Assembly (NCBI GenBank): GCA_003509305.1
Contig: DOMU01000075.1
Coordinates: forward strand, 1 to 5,827
Direction: 5' to 3'
Origin: Desulfobulbaceae bacterium
GTDB lineage: Bacteria > Desulfobacterota > Desulfobulbia > Desulfobulbales > Desulfocapsaceae
Length of the DNA stretch: 5,827 nt
Program-made: the position numbers and the translations under genes
Shown here: one piece after another, positions 1 through 5,459 of the stretch
Layout of the letters: every line of letters starts with the position of its first letter
How positions within the stretch are numbered: position 1 is the first letter of the stretch
The notes under the pieces: generated by a model
The model's input: only the letters and a program-made list of their open reading frames with translations
Databases searched by the model: none
Told to the model about the DNA's origin: nothing

Positions 1-1931
1 GGGGCATCGTTGATGCCATCGCCAATCATCGCCACCTTTTGCCCGGCTTCCTGTAATTCGACGATTTTCGCCGCCTTATCCTGTGGCAGAACTTCGGCAT
101 AAACCTCGTCCACGCCGATTTCAGCGGCGATTGCCTCGGCGGTTTGGCGCTGATCGCCACTGATCATAGCCAGGCGCAGCCCCATTTTCTTCAGTGTGTT
201 CACCGCCTCTCGCGCTTCGGGACGCGGCGCGTCGGCGACAACCAAAGCCGCCGCCATTTCCTCGTCAATAGCCAGATACAGAACCGTGCGCCCGCGCCGG
301 TTTTCCTCTTCTCCAACACTGGCGGCAACGCCGTTTTCCGCCATCCAGGCGGCGTTGCCAATAAGAATCCGGCGTTCACCGACAAAAGCGGCGACGCCGC
401 GCCCGGCCACGGCGGTGAAGCTGCTGACGGTAGCCAGGGGCAGATGGCGCTTTTCCGCCGCCGCGACAATGGCTCCAGCCAGTGGATGTTCGGAAAGACG
501 CTCAACGCCGGCGGCCCAGGAAAGGATATTTTCTTCGGAGTGTTTCTCGTCGGTGATTTTTATCCCGATCAGTTGCGGACGTCCCTCGGTCAGCGTGCCG
601 GTTTTATCGAACAGAATGGTACCGATCTCTTCCGCCCGTTGCAGCGCGGCGCCGCTTTTCACGAGAATCCCCAATTGCGCCCCTCGCCCGGCGGCGACCA
701 TGATCGACATCGGTGTCGCCAGGCCCATGGCGCAGGGACAGGCAATGACCAGGACGGCGATGGTGTATTTCAAAGCGGCGGCAAACGAGATGCCACCGGC
801 AAAAAACCAAAGTGAACCGGTCAAAACGGCGATACCCATCACCGCCGGGACAAAGTATAAGCTAATTTTATCGGCAAGGTTGGCGATCGGCGCTTTCGAC
901 CCCTGCGCGTCCCGCACCAGACGGACGATCCGCGCCAGCACTGTTTCTTCTGGAAACCTGAACGCTTCGATCCACAGCACGCCATGGTGGTTGACGGTGC
1001 CGCCGGTGACGGTGTCGCCCACTTTCTTCGCTACCGGCATACTTTCGCCGGTCAGCATCGATTCATCGACCTCTGATTCGCCATTTTCGACGCGGCCATC
1101 AATCGGGATGCGCTCGCCGGGTTTGACCAGAAGGTGGTCACCTGGCTTAATGTTGGCGCAGGCGATTCTTTTTTGTTCGTCGCCGATAACGAGTGTCGCT
1201 TCCTCCGGCGCGAGCGACATCAGTTGCTCAATGGCCGAAGAGGTCTGCGCCTTGGCGCGGGCCTCGAAAAATTTCCCTAAAGACACCAGGGCCAGCAGCA
1301 CGCCGACCGATTCAAAATAGAATTCGGCATGGGAGCCGTGCGCCGTGTGGGATATGCCGCTGAAATTCTTCGCCGCTTCGGCAAGATTCCACAAGGAATA
1401 GATGAAGGCCGCGCCGGTGCCGACGGCGATCAGCGAATCCATAGTCGGCGCCCGCCGCCACAGAGCCGGAAAACCGTCTACATAGAATGCGCGCGACCAG
1501 AACATGATTGGCAAAGTCAGAGACAATTGCGCGAGGCCGAAAAACAAGTGATTGTTTGATAGAATTTGCGGGATTGGCAGGCCGAACATCGGCCCCATCG
1601 CCAGCCAGAAGAGCGGCAGGGCAAAGAGAAAGATGAGCAGCAGGCGTTGGCGCATGGCGGCCATTTCCGCCTGCTTTTCCTCCCGTCTGGTTAAATATCC
1701 GGGTTCGCTCTCCAGCGCCGCGAGGGAAAATCCCAATTGGGCAATTTTTTGCTGCAATTCCGCAATGGATAAAAGATTCTCATCCCAGCGCAAACGCATG
1801 GTTTCCGCCGCCAGATTGACGCTGACCTCGGCGACGCCGGGCAGAGTGGCCACCACCCGCTCGATGCGGCTGGAGCAGGCGGCACAGTGCATGCCGCCAA
1901 CGGCGAATTGCTGTGATTGTTCGGAGTTCAT
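1..1931 (-). CDS. copA: Copper-exporting P1B-type ATPase CopA, C-terminus cut by the window edge
   Basis: Inner-membrane heavy-metal ATPase that couples ATP hydrolysis to Cu(I) export from the cytosol. One uninterrupted frame gives 643 codons from ATG 1931 to the left edge. In order it shows: one N-terminal HMA metal-binding domain with GGMHCAAC (Cys16, Cys19); hydrophobic helices at about 96-118, 128-146, 164-182 and 204-223; the actuator motif TGES (294-297); helices at about 356-378 and 388-410, the latter carrying the metal-site CPC (398-400); the phosphorylation motif DKTGT (Asp442); the P1B hallmark HP (His482-Pro483); the nucleotide-domain GRG (510-512); and GDGIND (637-642) at the edge. 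The last two helices, which carry further metal-selectivity residues, lie outside the window. Cu(I) is therefore inferred from CPC, the HMA domain and the adjacent chaperone gene. Typical relatives have about 700-800 residues, so roughly 100 are missing. No clear Shine-Dalgarno precedes ATG 1931, but no better start places the HMA domain in frame. Confidence 0.95.
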   Translation of the reverse strand, partial: MNSEQSQQFAVGGMHCAACSSRIERVVATLPGVAEVSVNLAAETMRLRWDENLLSIAELQQKIAQLGFSLAALESEPGYLTRREEKQAEMAAMRQRLLLIFLFALPLFWLAMGPMFGLPIPQILSNNHLFFGLAQLSLTLPIMFWSRAFYVDGFPALWRRAPTMDSLIAVGTGAAFIYSLWNLAEAAKNFSGISHTAHGSHAEFYFESVGVLLALVSLGKFFEARAKAQTSSAIEQLMSLAPEEATLVIGDEQKRIACANIKPGDHLLVKPGERIPIDGRVENGESEVDESMLTGESMPVAKKVGDTVTGGTVNHHGVLWIEAFRFPEETVLARIVRLVRDAQGSKAPIANLADKISLYFVPAVMGIAVLTGSLWFFAGGISFAAALKYTIAVLVIACPCAMGLATPMSIMVAAGRGAQLGILVKSGAALQRAEEIGTILFDKTGTLTEGRPQLIGIKITDEKHSEENILSWAAGVERLSEHPLAGAIVAAAEKRHLPLATVSSFTAVAGRGVAAFVGERRILIGNAAWMAENGVAASVGEEENRRGRTVLYLAIDEEMAAALVVADAPRPEAREAVNTLKKMGLRLAMISGDQRQTAEAIAAEIGVDEVYAEVLPQDKAAKIVELQEAGQKVAMIGDGINDA

Positions 1932-1958
1932 GCTTAATTCGGAAAGTGAAGGGACTTC

Positions 1959-1987
1959 TTGAAAAGCTTTACCATTCAGCCTACCTT
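1959..1987 (+). promoter_or_regulatory. Weak candidate promoter for copZ in the copA/copZ divergent gap
   Basis: The 103-bp gap between the two start codons (1932-2034) must hold control signals for both genes. Toward copZ there is TTGAAA (1959-1964), a 17-bp spacer, then TACCTT (1982-1987), a poor -10 match. AAAGCTTT (1963-1970) is a small palindrome within it. I see no clear CueR-like dyad, CopY box or CsoR-like G-tract palindrome, so the copper sensor cannot be named. No convincing promoter toward copA was found. Confidence 0.25.
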
Positions 1988-2034
1988 GTCGTCATCCGTT
2001 TCACCACCACAACCATTTTTCAGGAGGAGCCAGT

Positions 2035-2235
2035 ATGCATACGGTGACAATCCAGGGTATGAGTTGCCAGCACTGCGTCGCGTCCGTCGCCAAAGTGCTT
2101 CAGGAGATTGATGGCGTATCCGAGGTCGAGATCGATCTCAGTAAAGGAGAGGCGAGTTACGCGGGTGAAGTCGACGCCGCCGTGGTGAAAGAGGCGATTA
2201 GCGCCATTGGCTTCACCGTGCTCAATGTGAAGTGA
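2035..2235 (+). CDS. copZ: Copper chaperone CopZ (single HMA domain)
   Basis: Small cytosolic metallochaperone of 66 residues that carries Cu(I) and hands it to the HMA domain or transmembrane entry site of CopA. The whole protein is one ferredoxin-like HMA domain. The metal-binding loop GMSCQHC lies at residues 8-14 (Cys11, Cys14), followed by the usual IDGVSEVEIDL strand region and ending AISAIGFTV. Length matches the family (about 65-70). The start is well fixed by AGGAGG at 2022-2027, 7 nt before the ATG. It is divergent from copA, so the pair probably shares copper-responsive control in the gap between them. The histidine inside the CxxC loop is a minor variant. Some family members bind other soft metals, but the neighbour favours copper. 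Confidence 0.93.
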   Translation: MHTVTIQGMSCQHCVASVAKVLQEIDGVSEVEIDLSKGEASYAGEVDAAVVKEAISAIGFTVLNVK

Positions 2236-2259
2236 CCGGGGACGAATCTGGCCCGGTCA
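2233..2259 (+). other. Stem-loop overlapping the copZ stop codon
   Basis: TGACCGGG (2233-2240) and CCCGGTCA (2252-2259) form a perfect 8-bp stem with an 11-nt loop, beginning at the TGA of copZ. It is followed by AAAAGGGG rather than a T-run, so it is not a canonical intrinsic terminator for copZ. It may protect the 3' end or assist factor-dependent termination. The structure is seen; the function is a guess. Confidence 0.35.
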
Positions 2260-2270
2260 AAAGGGGTTAT

Positions 2271-2307
2271 GAAAAATGGCCGCCAGCCGTGTCAGGCTGT
2301 CAGCCAT
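2271..2307 (-). terminator. Terminator-like hairpin downstream of the CI-type regulator gene
   Basis: Read on the minus strand: ATGGC, 3 nt, CAGCC, a 6-nt loop, GGCTG, 3 nt, GCCAT, then TTTT. The two 5-bp stems (2276-2280 with 2303-2307, and 2284-2288 with 2295-2299) are separated by a 3x3 internal loop, and the last T of GCCAT plus four more make a five-T tail. It lies 55 bp past the regulator stop, between two convergent genes. The plus-strand side is followed only by TGTTTG, so any termination of copZ transcripts here would be weaker. Confidence 0.5.
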
Positions 2308-2361
2308 TGTTTGATGATCCGCGCCAGTTGCGGGATATCTCTGTGCCGATGTTTTTTATTT

Positions 2362-2955
2362 CTAATTCGAGTCTGCGTTCTTGTCCGTCGCGTCCGCGCC
2401 TTCGGGGTTTTCATCTCCGGTCATGAGGGCTTTCGCGGCGGCGGGCAGCGCCTGATTCAGCATGGCCATCATGTTGTCCATCGTGGCGCGGATTTGGCCC
2501 AGTTCGGCGAGTAGCATTCTTTGTTCGCGTTCTTTTTCAAGAGATTGGGTCAGCGCTTTGACCTGGGCTTCGAGAATCGCCTTGGCTTCGCCGCCCGCGC
2601 TGCAAATGGCCATGACCTGATTGATCAACTCCGGCAGACTGACTTCCGGCGCTCTTTCGCTGTCGGTCACTACGACTTCGGTAATTTCGGCATTGACGAT
2701 ATTCGCGTCCTGGCGCGGCATCCGGCGGCGCCCCCGGCGGCCGATGCTCTTGTCGGCGAGCATCGGTCCTTTGCCGGTGCGCACCCACTCCTCGCTCAAT
2801 TCGGGGTTACGCGAGAGAATTAATCCGGGATTGGCGATACGGCCCTTTTTGGTCCACGAATAGATACGGGATTCCGGCACGCCATAGTAATGCGCGACAC
2901 CGCGTAAGCCTTTCACGCCCAGATACTTGGATAAATCCATCAGAACTTTCTTCAT
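2362..2955 (-). CDS. CI-type helix-turn-helix regulator with coiled-coil tail, no peptidase domain
   Basis: Predicted DNA-binding protein of 197 residues. Residues about 5-65 resemble the phage CI repressor N-terminal domain: a helix-turn-helix at about 17-40 (GVAHYYGVPESRIYSWTKKG), then NPELSEEWVRTGKGPM (50-65), the tail typical of that family. A basic patch, GRRGRRR (72-78), follows. Residues about 108-175 are mostly helical, with a charged heptad-like stretch (EAQVKALTQSLEKEREQR, 129-146) suggesting oligomerisation. The C-terminus is acidic and polar (GDENPEGADATDKNADSN). The S24-type peptidase domain of SOS-cleaved repressors is absent, so RecA-induced self-cleavage is not expected. The start is supported by AAGGAGA, 5 nt before the ATG (2961-2967 on the plus strand). 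It stands alone, convergent with copZ and divergent from rimP. Its target is unknown; autoregulation through the upstream inverted repeat is my inference. No other phage genes are visible. Confidence 0.82.
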   Translation of the reverse strand: MKKVLMDLSKYLGVKGLRGVAHYYGVPESRIYSWTKKGRIANPGLILSRNPELSEEWVRTGKGPMLADKSIGRRGRRRMPRQDANIVNAEITEVVVTDSERAPEVSLPELINQVMAICSAGGEAKAILEAQVKALTQSLEKEREQRMLLAELGQIRATMDNMMAMLNQALPAAAKALMTGDENPEGADATDKNADSN

Positions 2956-3011
2956 ACTTCTCTCCTTGTTGTCGGGTAGCAGCCACTTCTTTTCATTAGC
3001 AATTCAATATA

Positions 3012-3041
3012 AAAATAGCACAAACCCGTTTCTTTTAGCAA
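3012..3041 (-). promoter_or_regulatory. Candidate promoter of the CI-type regulator (extended -10)
   Basis: On the minus strand, TTGCTA (3041-3036), an 18-bp spacer, then TGC-TATTTT (3020-3012), an extended -10 arrangement. A second AT-rich hexamer, TATATT (3011-3006), directly adjoins. Transcription would start near 3000-3005 and give a 5' leader of about 45-50 nt. The -35 lies inside the inverted repeat at 3025-3045, which fits repression by a bound regulator. Confidence 0.4.
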
Positions 3042-3045
3042 CGGG
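3025..3045. repeat. Inverted repeat CCCGTT-N9-AACGGG, candidate operator
   Basis: Perfect 6-bp arms (3025-3030 and 3040-3045) with a 9-nt spacer, 21 bp in all, covering the -35 of the regulator's candidate promoter. The size and spacing suit a dimeric helix-turn-helix protein. The right arm in its minus-strand context, TTTCCCGTTGCTAAAA (3048-3033), matches 14 of 16 bases of TTTCCCGTTACTCAAA at 3122-3137 on the plus strand, allowing a 1-base uncertainty in that start. TTTCCCGCT recurs at 3162-3170. Confidence 0.45.
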
Positions 3046-3169
3046 AAACTAAAAAATCAAACTTTTTCACGTTCTCCGGCCAGAAAAATAAAAATTTTCC
3101 GTCATGCCGCCACCAACCGCTTTTCCCGTTACTCAAACGCCGCCTCCGGACACAAGACTACTTTCCCGC

Positions 3170-3199
3170 TTGACATCGTGGCAAAACCGTGATTAAGTT
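3170..3199 (+). promoter_or_regulatory. Candidate promoter for the rimP-nusA-ylxR-infB operon
   Basis: A perfect consensus -35 TTGACA (3170-3175) is followed at 17 or 18 bp by TTAAGT (3193-3198) or TAAGTT (3194-3199), each only 3 of 6 to the -10 consensus. The start point would be about 3205. It is the best rightward promoter in the gap and would give a leader of about 200 nt before rimP. AT-rich sequence at 3045-3110 lies further upstream. The last TTTCCCG(T/C)T copy (3162-3170) abuts the -35. Confidence 0.45.
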
Positions 3200-3406
3200 A
3201 TCCGTTATTCCTTTTTTCGCCTCGACGATTTCCGTGGTCTGTTCGTGTGTCCCGGCGGTTTTGCCGGGTGTGCCGGTGAGAGTTGGCGCAGGATTGCCGT
3301 TTCGCTTGGCACCCCCTCCTTTCACACTTGGATGGAAGGATTGCAAAAGTGGGCCTTGCCCGCTTTTTTTTTGCGCACTTCAGAGTTTGGCTAAATTGAC
3401 AGACAA
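3200..3406 (+). promoter_or_regulatory. Structured leader upstream of rimP (possible attenuator or small RNA)
   Basis: This is the right part of the 451-bp gene-free stretch 2956-3406. It has a hairpin with a 6-bp stem, CCCGGC/GCCGGG (3251-3256 and 3263-3268, loop GGTTTT). GGGTGTGCC (3266-3274) could instead pair with GGCACCC (3308-3314), which would disrupt that hairpin. A weak TCCTT/AAGGA stem (3318-3322 and 3336-3340) follows, then the intrinsic terminator. No tRNA lies here, unlike E. coli, where metY precedes rimP. No boxA-like sequence or known riboswitch was recognised. Either the terminator attenuates the operon, or the segment from about 3205 to 3372 is a separate small RNA of about 165 nt. 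Confidence 0.4.
3345..3372 (+). terminator. Strong intrinsic terminator just before rimP
   Basis: AAAAGTGGGC (3345-3354), a 3-nt loop CTT, then GCCCGCTTTT (3358-3367), with the T-run lasting from 3364 to 3372 (nine Ts). The core stem is seven pairs including one G-U, and A-T pairing can extend it by up to four more. This is a textbook rho-independent terminator facing right. It ends 34 bp before the rimP ATG, with no gene upstream on this strand for it to serve. Confidence 0.87.
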
Positions 3407-3865
3407 ATGAGTCAGCGGATACTTGATGTGGTTGAAGACTTCAGCCGTTCCCTCCTGCCGGGGATGGGTTTGGAATTTTTTGACGCCCAGTTTCGCAAGG
3501 AAGGGCAGGGCTGGGTCTTGCGCCTGTTCATCGACCATCCGGAAGGCGTCTCGCTCGATCACTGCGAAAAGGTCAGCCGGGAACTCGGTGCCTTTCTCGA
3601 CGTCGAAGACCTGATCGGCCACCCTTATCATCTGGAAGTCTCATCCCCCGGTCTTGACCGCCCATTGCGCGGCGCGGCGGAATTTCATCGTTTTTTAGGG
3701 CGGCGGGCGAAAATCAAACTGCATGAGGCCGCCAGCGGGCAGAAGGTCTTCATCGGTGAAATTGCCGCAGTCGATGACGAGGCGGTAACGCTTATGCTCG
3801 AAAACGGCGTTTCAGCGCGTTGCCCGTATGAAAACATCGGCAAGGCGCGATTGTCTTTAGACTGA
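3407..3865 (+). CDS. rimP: Ribosome maturation factor RimP
   Basis: Cytosolic factor needed for late maturation of the 30S ribosomal subunit. At 152 residues it has the usual family length. The N-terminal alpha/beta domain spans about 1-85 and ends in the signature LEVSSPGLDRPL (77-88). The C-terminal SH3-like domain spans about 92-150 and closes with YENIGKARLSLD. The start is constrained: an in-frame TAA lies at 3392-3394 and the only ATG after it is 3407. No recognisable Shine-Dalgarno precedes it (GACAGACAA), so initiation may be weak or depend on leader structure. It is first in the operon with nusA. The upstream terminator suggests that expression depends on readthrough, unless a weak promoter such as TTGCGC-15-TAAATT (from about 3371) is used. 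Confidence 0.95.
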   Translation: MSQRILDVVEDFSRSLLPGMGLEFFDAQFRKEGQGWVLRLFIDHPEGVSLDHCEKVSRELGAFLDVEDLIGHPYHLEVSSPGLDRPLRGAAEFHRFLGRRAKIKLHEAASGQKVFIGEIAAVDDEAVTLMLENGVSARCPYENIGKARLSLD

Positions 3866-3869
3866 TTTG

Positions 3870-3888
3870 TTCTCTGCTGAGCAGAGAA
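3870..3888 (+). other. Hairpin between rimP and nusA, just upstream of the nusA ribosome binding site
   Basis: TTCTCTGC (3870-3877) pairs perfectly with GCAGAGAA (3881-3888) around a TGA triloop, giving an 8-bp stem. It begins 4 nt after the rimP stop and ends 2 nt before the GGAG of nusA. No T-run follows, so it is not a terminator. It could be an RNA processing site or could tune nusA translation. It directly adjoins ATG 3889, which argues against that codon as the start. Confidence 0.5.
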
Positions 3889-3900
3889 ATGGAGTTTGAG

Positions 3901-5172
3901 ATGCACTCGGAACTAAAACGGATGATTGAGACGATCTGCAAGGATCGTGGTTTTGACCGGCATTTTCTTATCGAGGCCATTGAAGAGGCCGTGTTGTCCG
4001 CCGCCAGGAAAAAATTCGGTGGCCGGCGGGAATTGGAAGTGCGTTATAACGATGAATACGGCGACATCGAAGTCTTTCAGTTCCGCAAGGTGGTCGAAGA
4101 GGTCGAGGACGACCAGACCCAGATATCGCTGGAACAGGCCCGTCTGCTCGACCCGGAGGCGCAGATTGGCCTCGAATTGGGCGAACGCATGGAAAAGGTT
4201 TCGGATCTGGGCCGTATCGCCGCCCAGTCGGCCCGGCAGGTCATTGTTCACAAGATGCGCGAGGCCGAGCGCGAGGTCGTCTATGATATGTTCAAGGGGC
4301 GGATTGGCGAGGTGGTCAGCGGTTTGGTGCAGCGTTTCGACCGCGGCGACATGATTGTCAACCTGGGACGGACGGAAGCGATTCTGCCGAAAGACCAGCA
4401 GATTCCCAAGCGCTCGTTCAAGCAGGGGGATCGCATCCGGGCGCTGCTTTTGGAGGTGCGCCAGACCAGTCACGATTCTCAGCTGATTCTCTCTCGCACC
4501 AGCAACGAATTCCTGGCCAAACTGTTTAAGATGGAGGTGCCGGAGATCGCCGAGGGCATCGTCAAAATCATGGGCGTCAGCCGCGACCCCGGTTTCAGGG
4601 CGAAAATCGCCGTCAGTTCCACGGAAATTGATGTTGATCCGGTTGGTGCCTGCGTTGGCATGAAGGGTTCCCGCGTACAGAACGTTGTTCAGGAATTGCA
4701 GGGAGAACGTATCGATATCGTCCCCTGGAGACCCGACCCGGCCCAATATGTCTGTAACGCCATGGCCCCAGCCCAGGTGTCGATTGTTCGCGTTGATGAG
4801 GAAAACAAATCTCTTCTGGTGGTGGTGCCGGGCGACCAGCTCTCTTTAGCGATCGGCAAACAGGGGCAGAATGTCCGGCTGGCCTCACGGCTTCTTGGTT
4901 GGCGCATCGACGTGAAAAGCGAGCAGCGCTACGCCAATCTCGAAGATCCTGGATACCGGTCGATATTGGCGCTCGATGGCGTTGACGAGTCGCTTGCCGA
5001 TCAGATTTTCGCCAAGGGAATTGTCTCGGCTGAGGATTTCGCCAGCCGCGATATCGAAGAGATCGCCTCGCTGCGTTCGGTTGACCGCGAGTTTGCTGAA
5101 ATGCTGCTTGCTTCGGCAAAGGAAACGGTGCGGATGGAAAAGATGCCGGGGTCCGAATCCGGGCAGGCTTAG
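3901..5172 (+). CDS. nusA: Transcription termination/antitermination factor NusA
   Basis: Binds RNA polymerase and nascent RNA, modulating pausing, intrinsic termination and antitermination. From ATG 3901 the protein has 423 residues: RNA-polymerase-binding N-terminal domain about 1-128; S1 domain about 132-200 (GRIGEVVSG, then FKQGDRIRALLLEV); KH1 with GMKG at 253-256; KH2 with GKQG at 319-322 and QNVRLASRLLGWRIDV; one helix-hairpin-helix region about 353-411. E. coli NusA (about 495 residues) has two acidic C-terminal repeats; here only one such unit is present. I chose ATG 3901 (MHSELKRMIE) because GGAG (3891-3894) sits 6 nt before it and the N-terminus then matches relatives. ATG 3889 in the same frame would add four residues but abuts the hairpin and lacks a good ribosome site. 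The ylxR start follows after 8 bp. Confidence 0.96.
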   Translation: MHSELKRMIETICKDRGFDRHFLIEAIEEAVLSAARKKFGGRRELEVRYNDEYGDIEVFQFRKVVEEVEDDQTQISLEQARLLDPEAQIGLELGERMEKVSDLGRIAAQSARQVIVHKMREAEREVVYDMFKGRIGEVVSGLVQRFDRGDMIVNLGRTEAILPKDQQIPKRSFKQGDRIRALLLEVRQTSHDSQLILSRTSNEFLAKLFKMEVPEIAEGIVKIMGVSRDPGFRAKIAVSSTEIDVDPVGACVGMKGSRVQNVVQELQGERIDIVPWRPDPAQYVCNAMAPAQVSIVRVDEENKSLLVVVPGDQLSLAIGKQGQNVRLASRLLGWRIDVKSEQRYANLEDPGYRSILALDGVDESLADQIFAKGIVSAEDFASRDIEEIASLRSVDREFAEMLLASAKETVRMEKMPGSESGQA

Positions 5173-5180
5173 AGAGTATT

Positions 5181-5459
5181 TTGCCGACCGCGCCTTTAAG
5201 AACCTGTGTGATTTGCCGAACGCGGACGGATAAACGGCTGCTTGCGCGTTTTACCTGGCGTGATGGGCAAGCGGTGGCCGATGACGGGCGGCAGATGGAC
5301 GGGCGAGGGGTTTATGTCTGCCGGCGGGGTGTTTGTCTGAATATGTTACACCGGTGGCCGGAACGGTGGCCGCGCTGGTTTAGGTGGCGCGGCAAAGAGG
5401 GCGCCGGTGTGAAGAATAAACAGGATGTGGCGGCAAGAAGAGACGGGGGCGCGGCATGA
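5181..5459 (+). CDS. ylxR: YlxR family RNA-binding protein (RNase P modulator RnpM family), TTG start
   Basis: Small basic protein of 92 residues from the family nearly always found between nusA and infB. Relatives bind nucleic acid, and the Bacillus subtilis member has been reported to bind RNase P and modulate its activity. Family marks are LRTCVICRTRTDKRLLARF (6-24), a short strand region with VADDG, and GRGVYVC (about 41-47). Translation probably starts at TTG 5181, with AGAGAG (5171-5176) before it. The cysteine motif begins only eight residues in, so a later start would remove it. The C-terminal part is odd: LHRWPERWPRWFRWRG is tryptophan- and arginine-rich and partly encoded by a 12-bp duplication. 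After it comes a hydrophilic tail (KNKQDVAARRDGG). The stop overlaps the infB start as ATGA, indicating translational coupling. Confidence 0.87.
   Translation: MPTAPLRTCVICRTRTDKRLLARFTWRDGQAVADDGRQMDGRGVYVCRRGVCLNMLHRWPERWPRWFRWRGKEGAGVKNKQDVAARRDGGAA
5352..5372 (+). repeat. 12-bp near-tandem repeat inside ylxR
   Basis: CGGTGGCCG occurs at 5352-5360 and again 12 bp later at 5364-5372, in the same reading frame, encoding RWPE-RWPR. The related GGTGGCGCG follows at 5383-5391. The same nine bases also occur out of phase at 5272-5280. This looks like local slippage within the gene's variable C-terminal part. Confidence 0.6.

Noticed and set aside
196..1320. Long open frame of 374 codons on the plus strand opposite copA
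   Set aside because: The opposite strand encodes every CopA motif in one frame. This frame is a by-product of GC-rich codon use and has no recognisable domain or ribosome site.
2232..2514. Overlapping plus-strand frames after copZ
   Set aside because: They cover hairpins and the end of the regulator gene in antisense. One starts at a GTG that overlaps the copZ stop but has no domain or supporting signal.
3194..3206. GTTATCC resembling part of a DnaA box in the rimP leader
   Set aside because: Only part of TTATCCACA is matched, there is no cluster of sites, and no replication genes are nearby.
3158..3346. Minus-strand frame of 62 codons in the rimP leader
   Set aside because: It has a TTG start without a ribosome site, lies opposite structured leader sequence, and shows no recognisable domain.
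3189..3410. 73-codon plus-strand frame ending in an ATGA overlap with rimP
   Set aside because: Its GTG start lies within the candidate promoter region, it has no ribosome site, it runs through the terminator hairpin, and its composition is not protein-like. The overlap is probably chance.
3913..4746. 277-codon open frame antisense to nusA
   Set aside because: It lies wholly over conserved NusA domains, has no family resemblance, and is best explained by codon bias.
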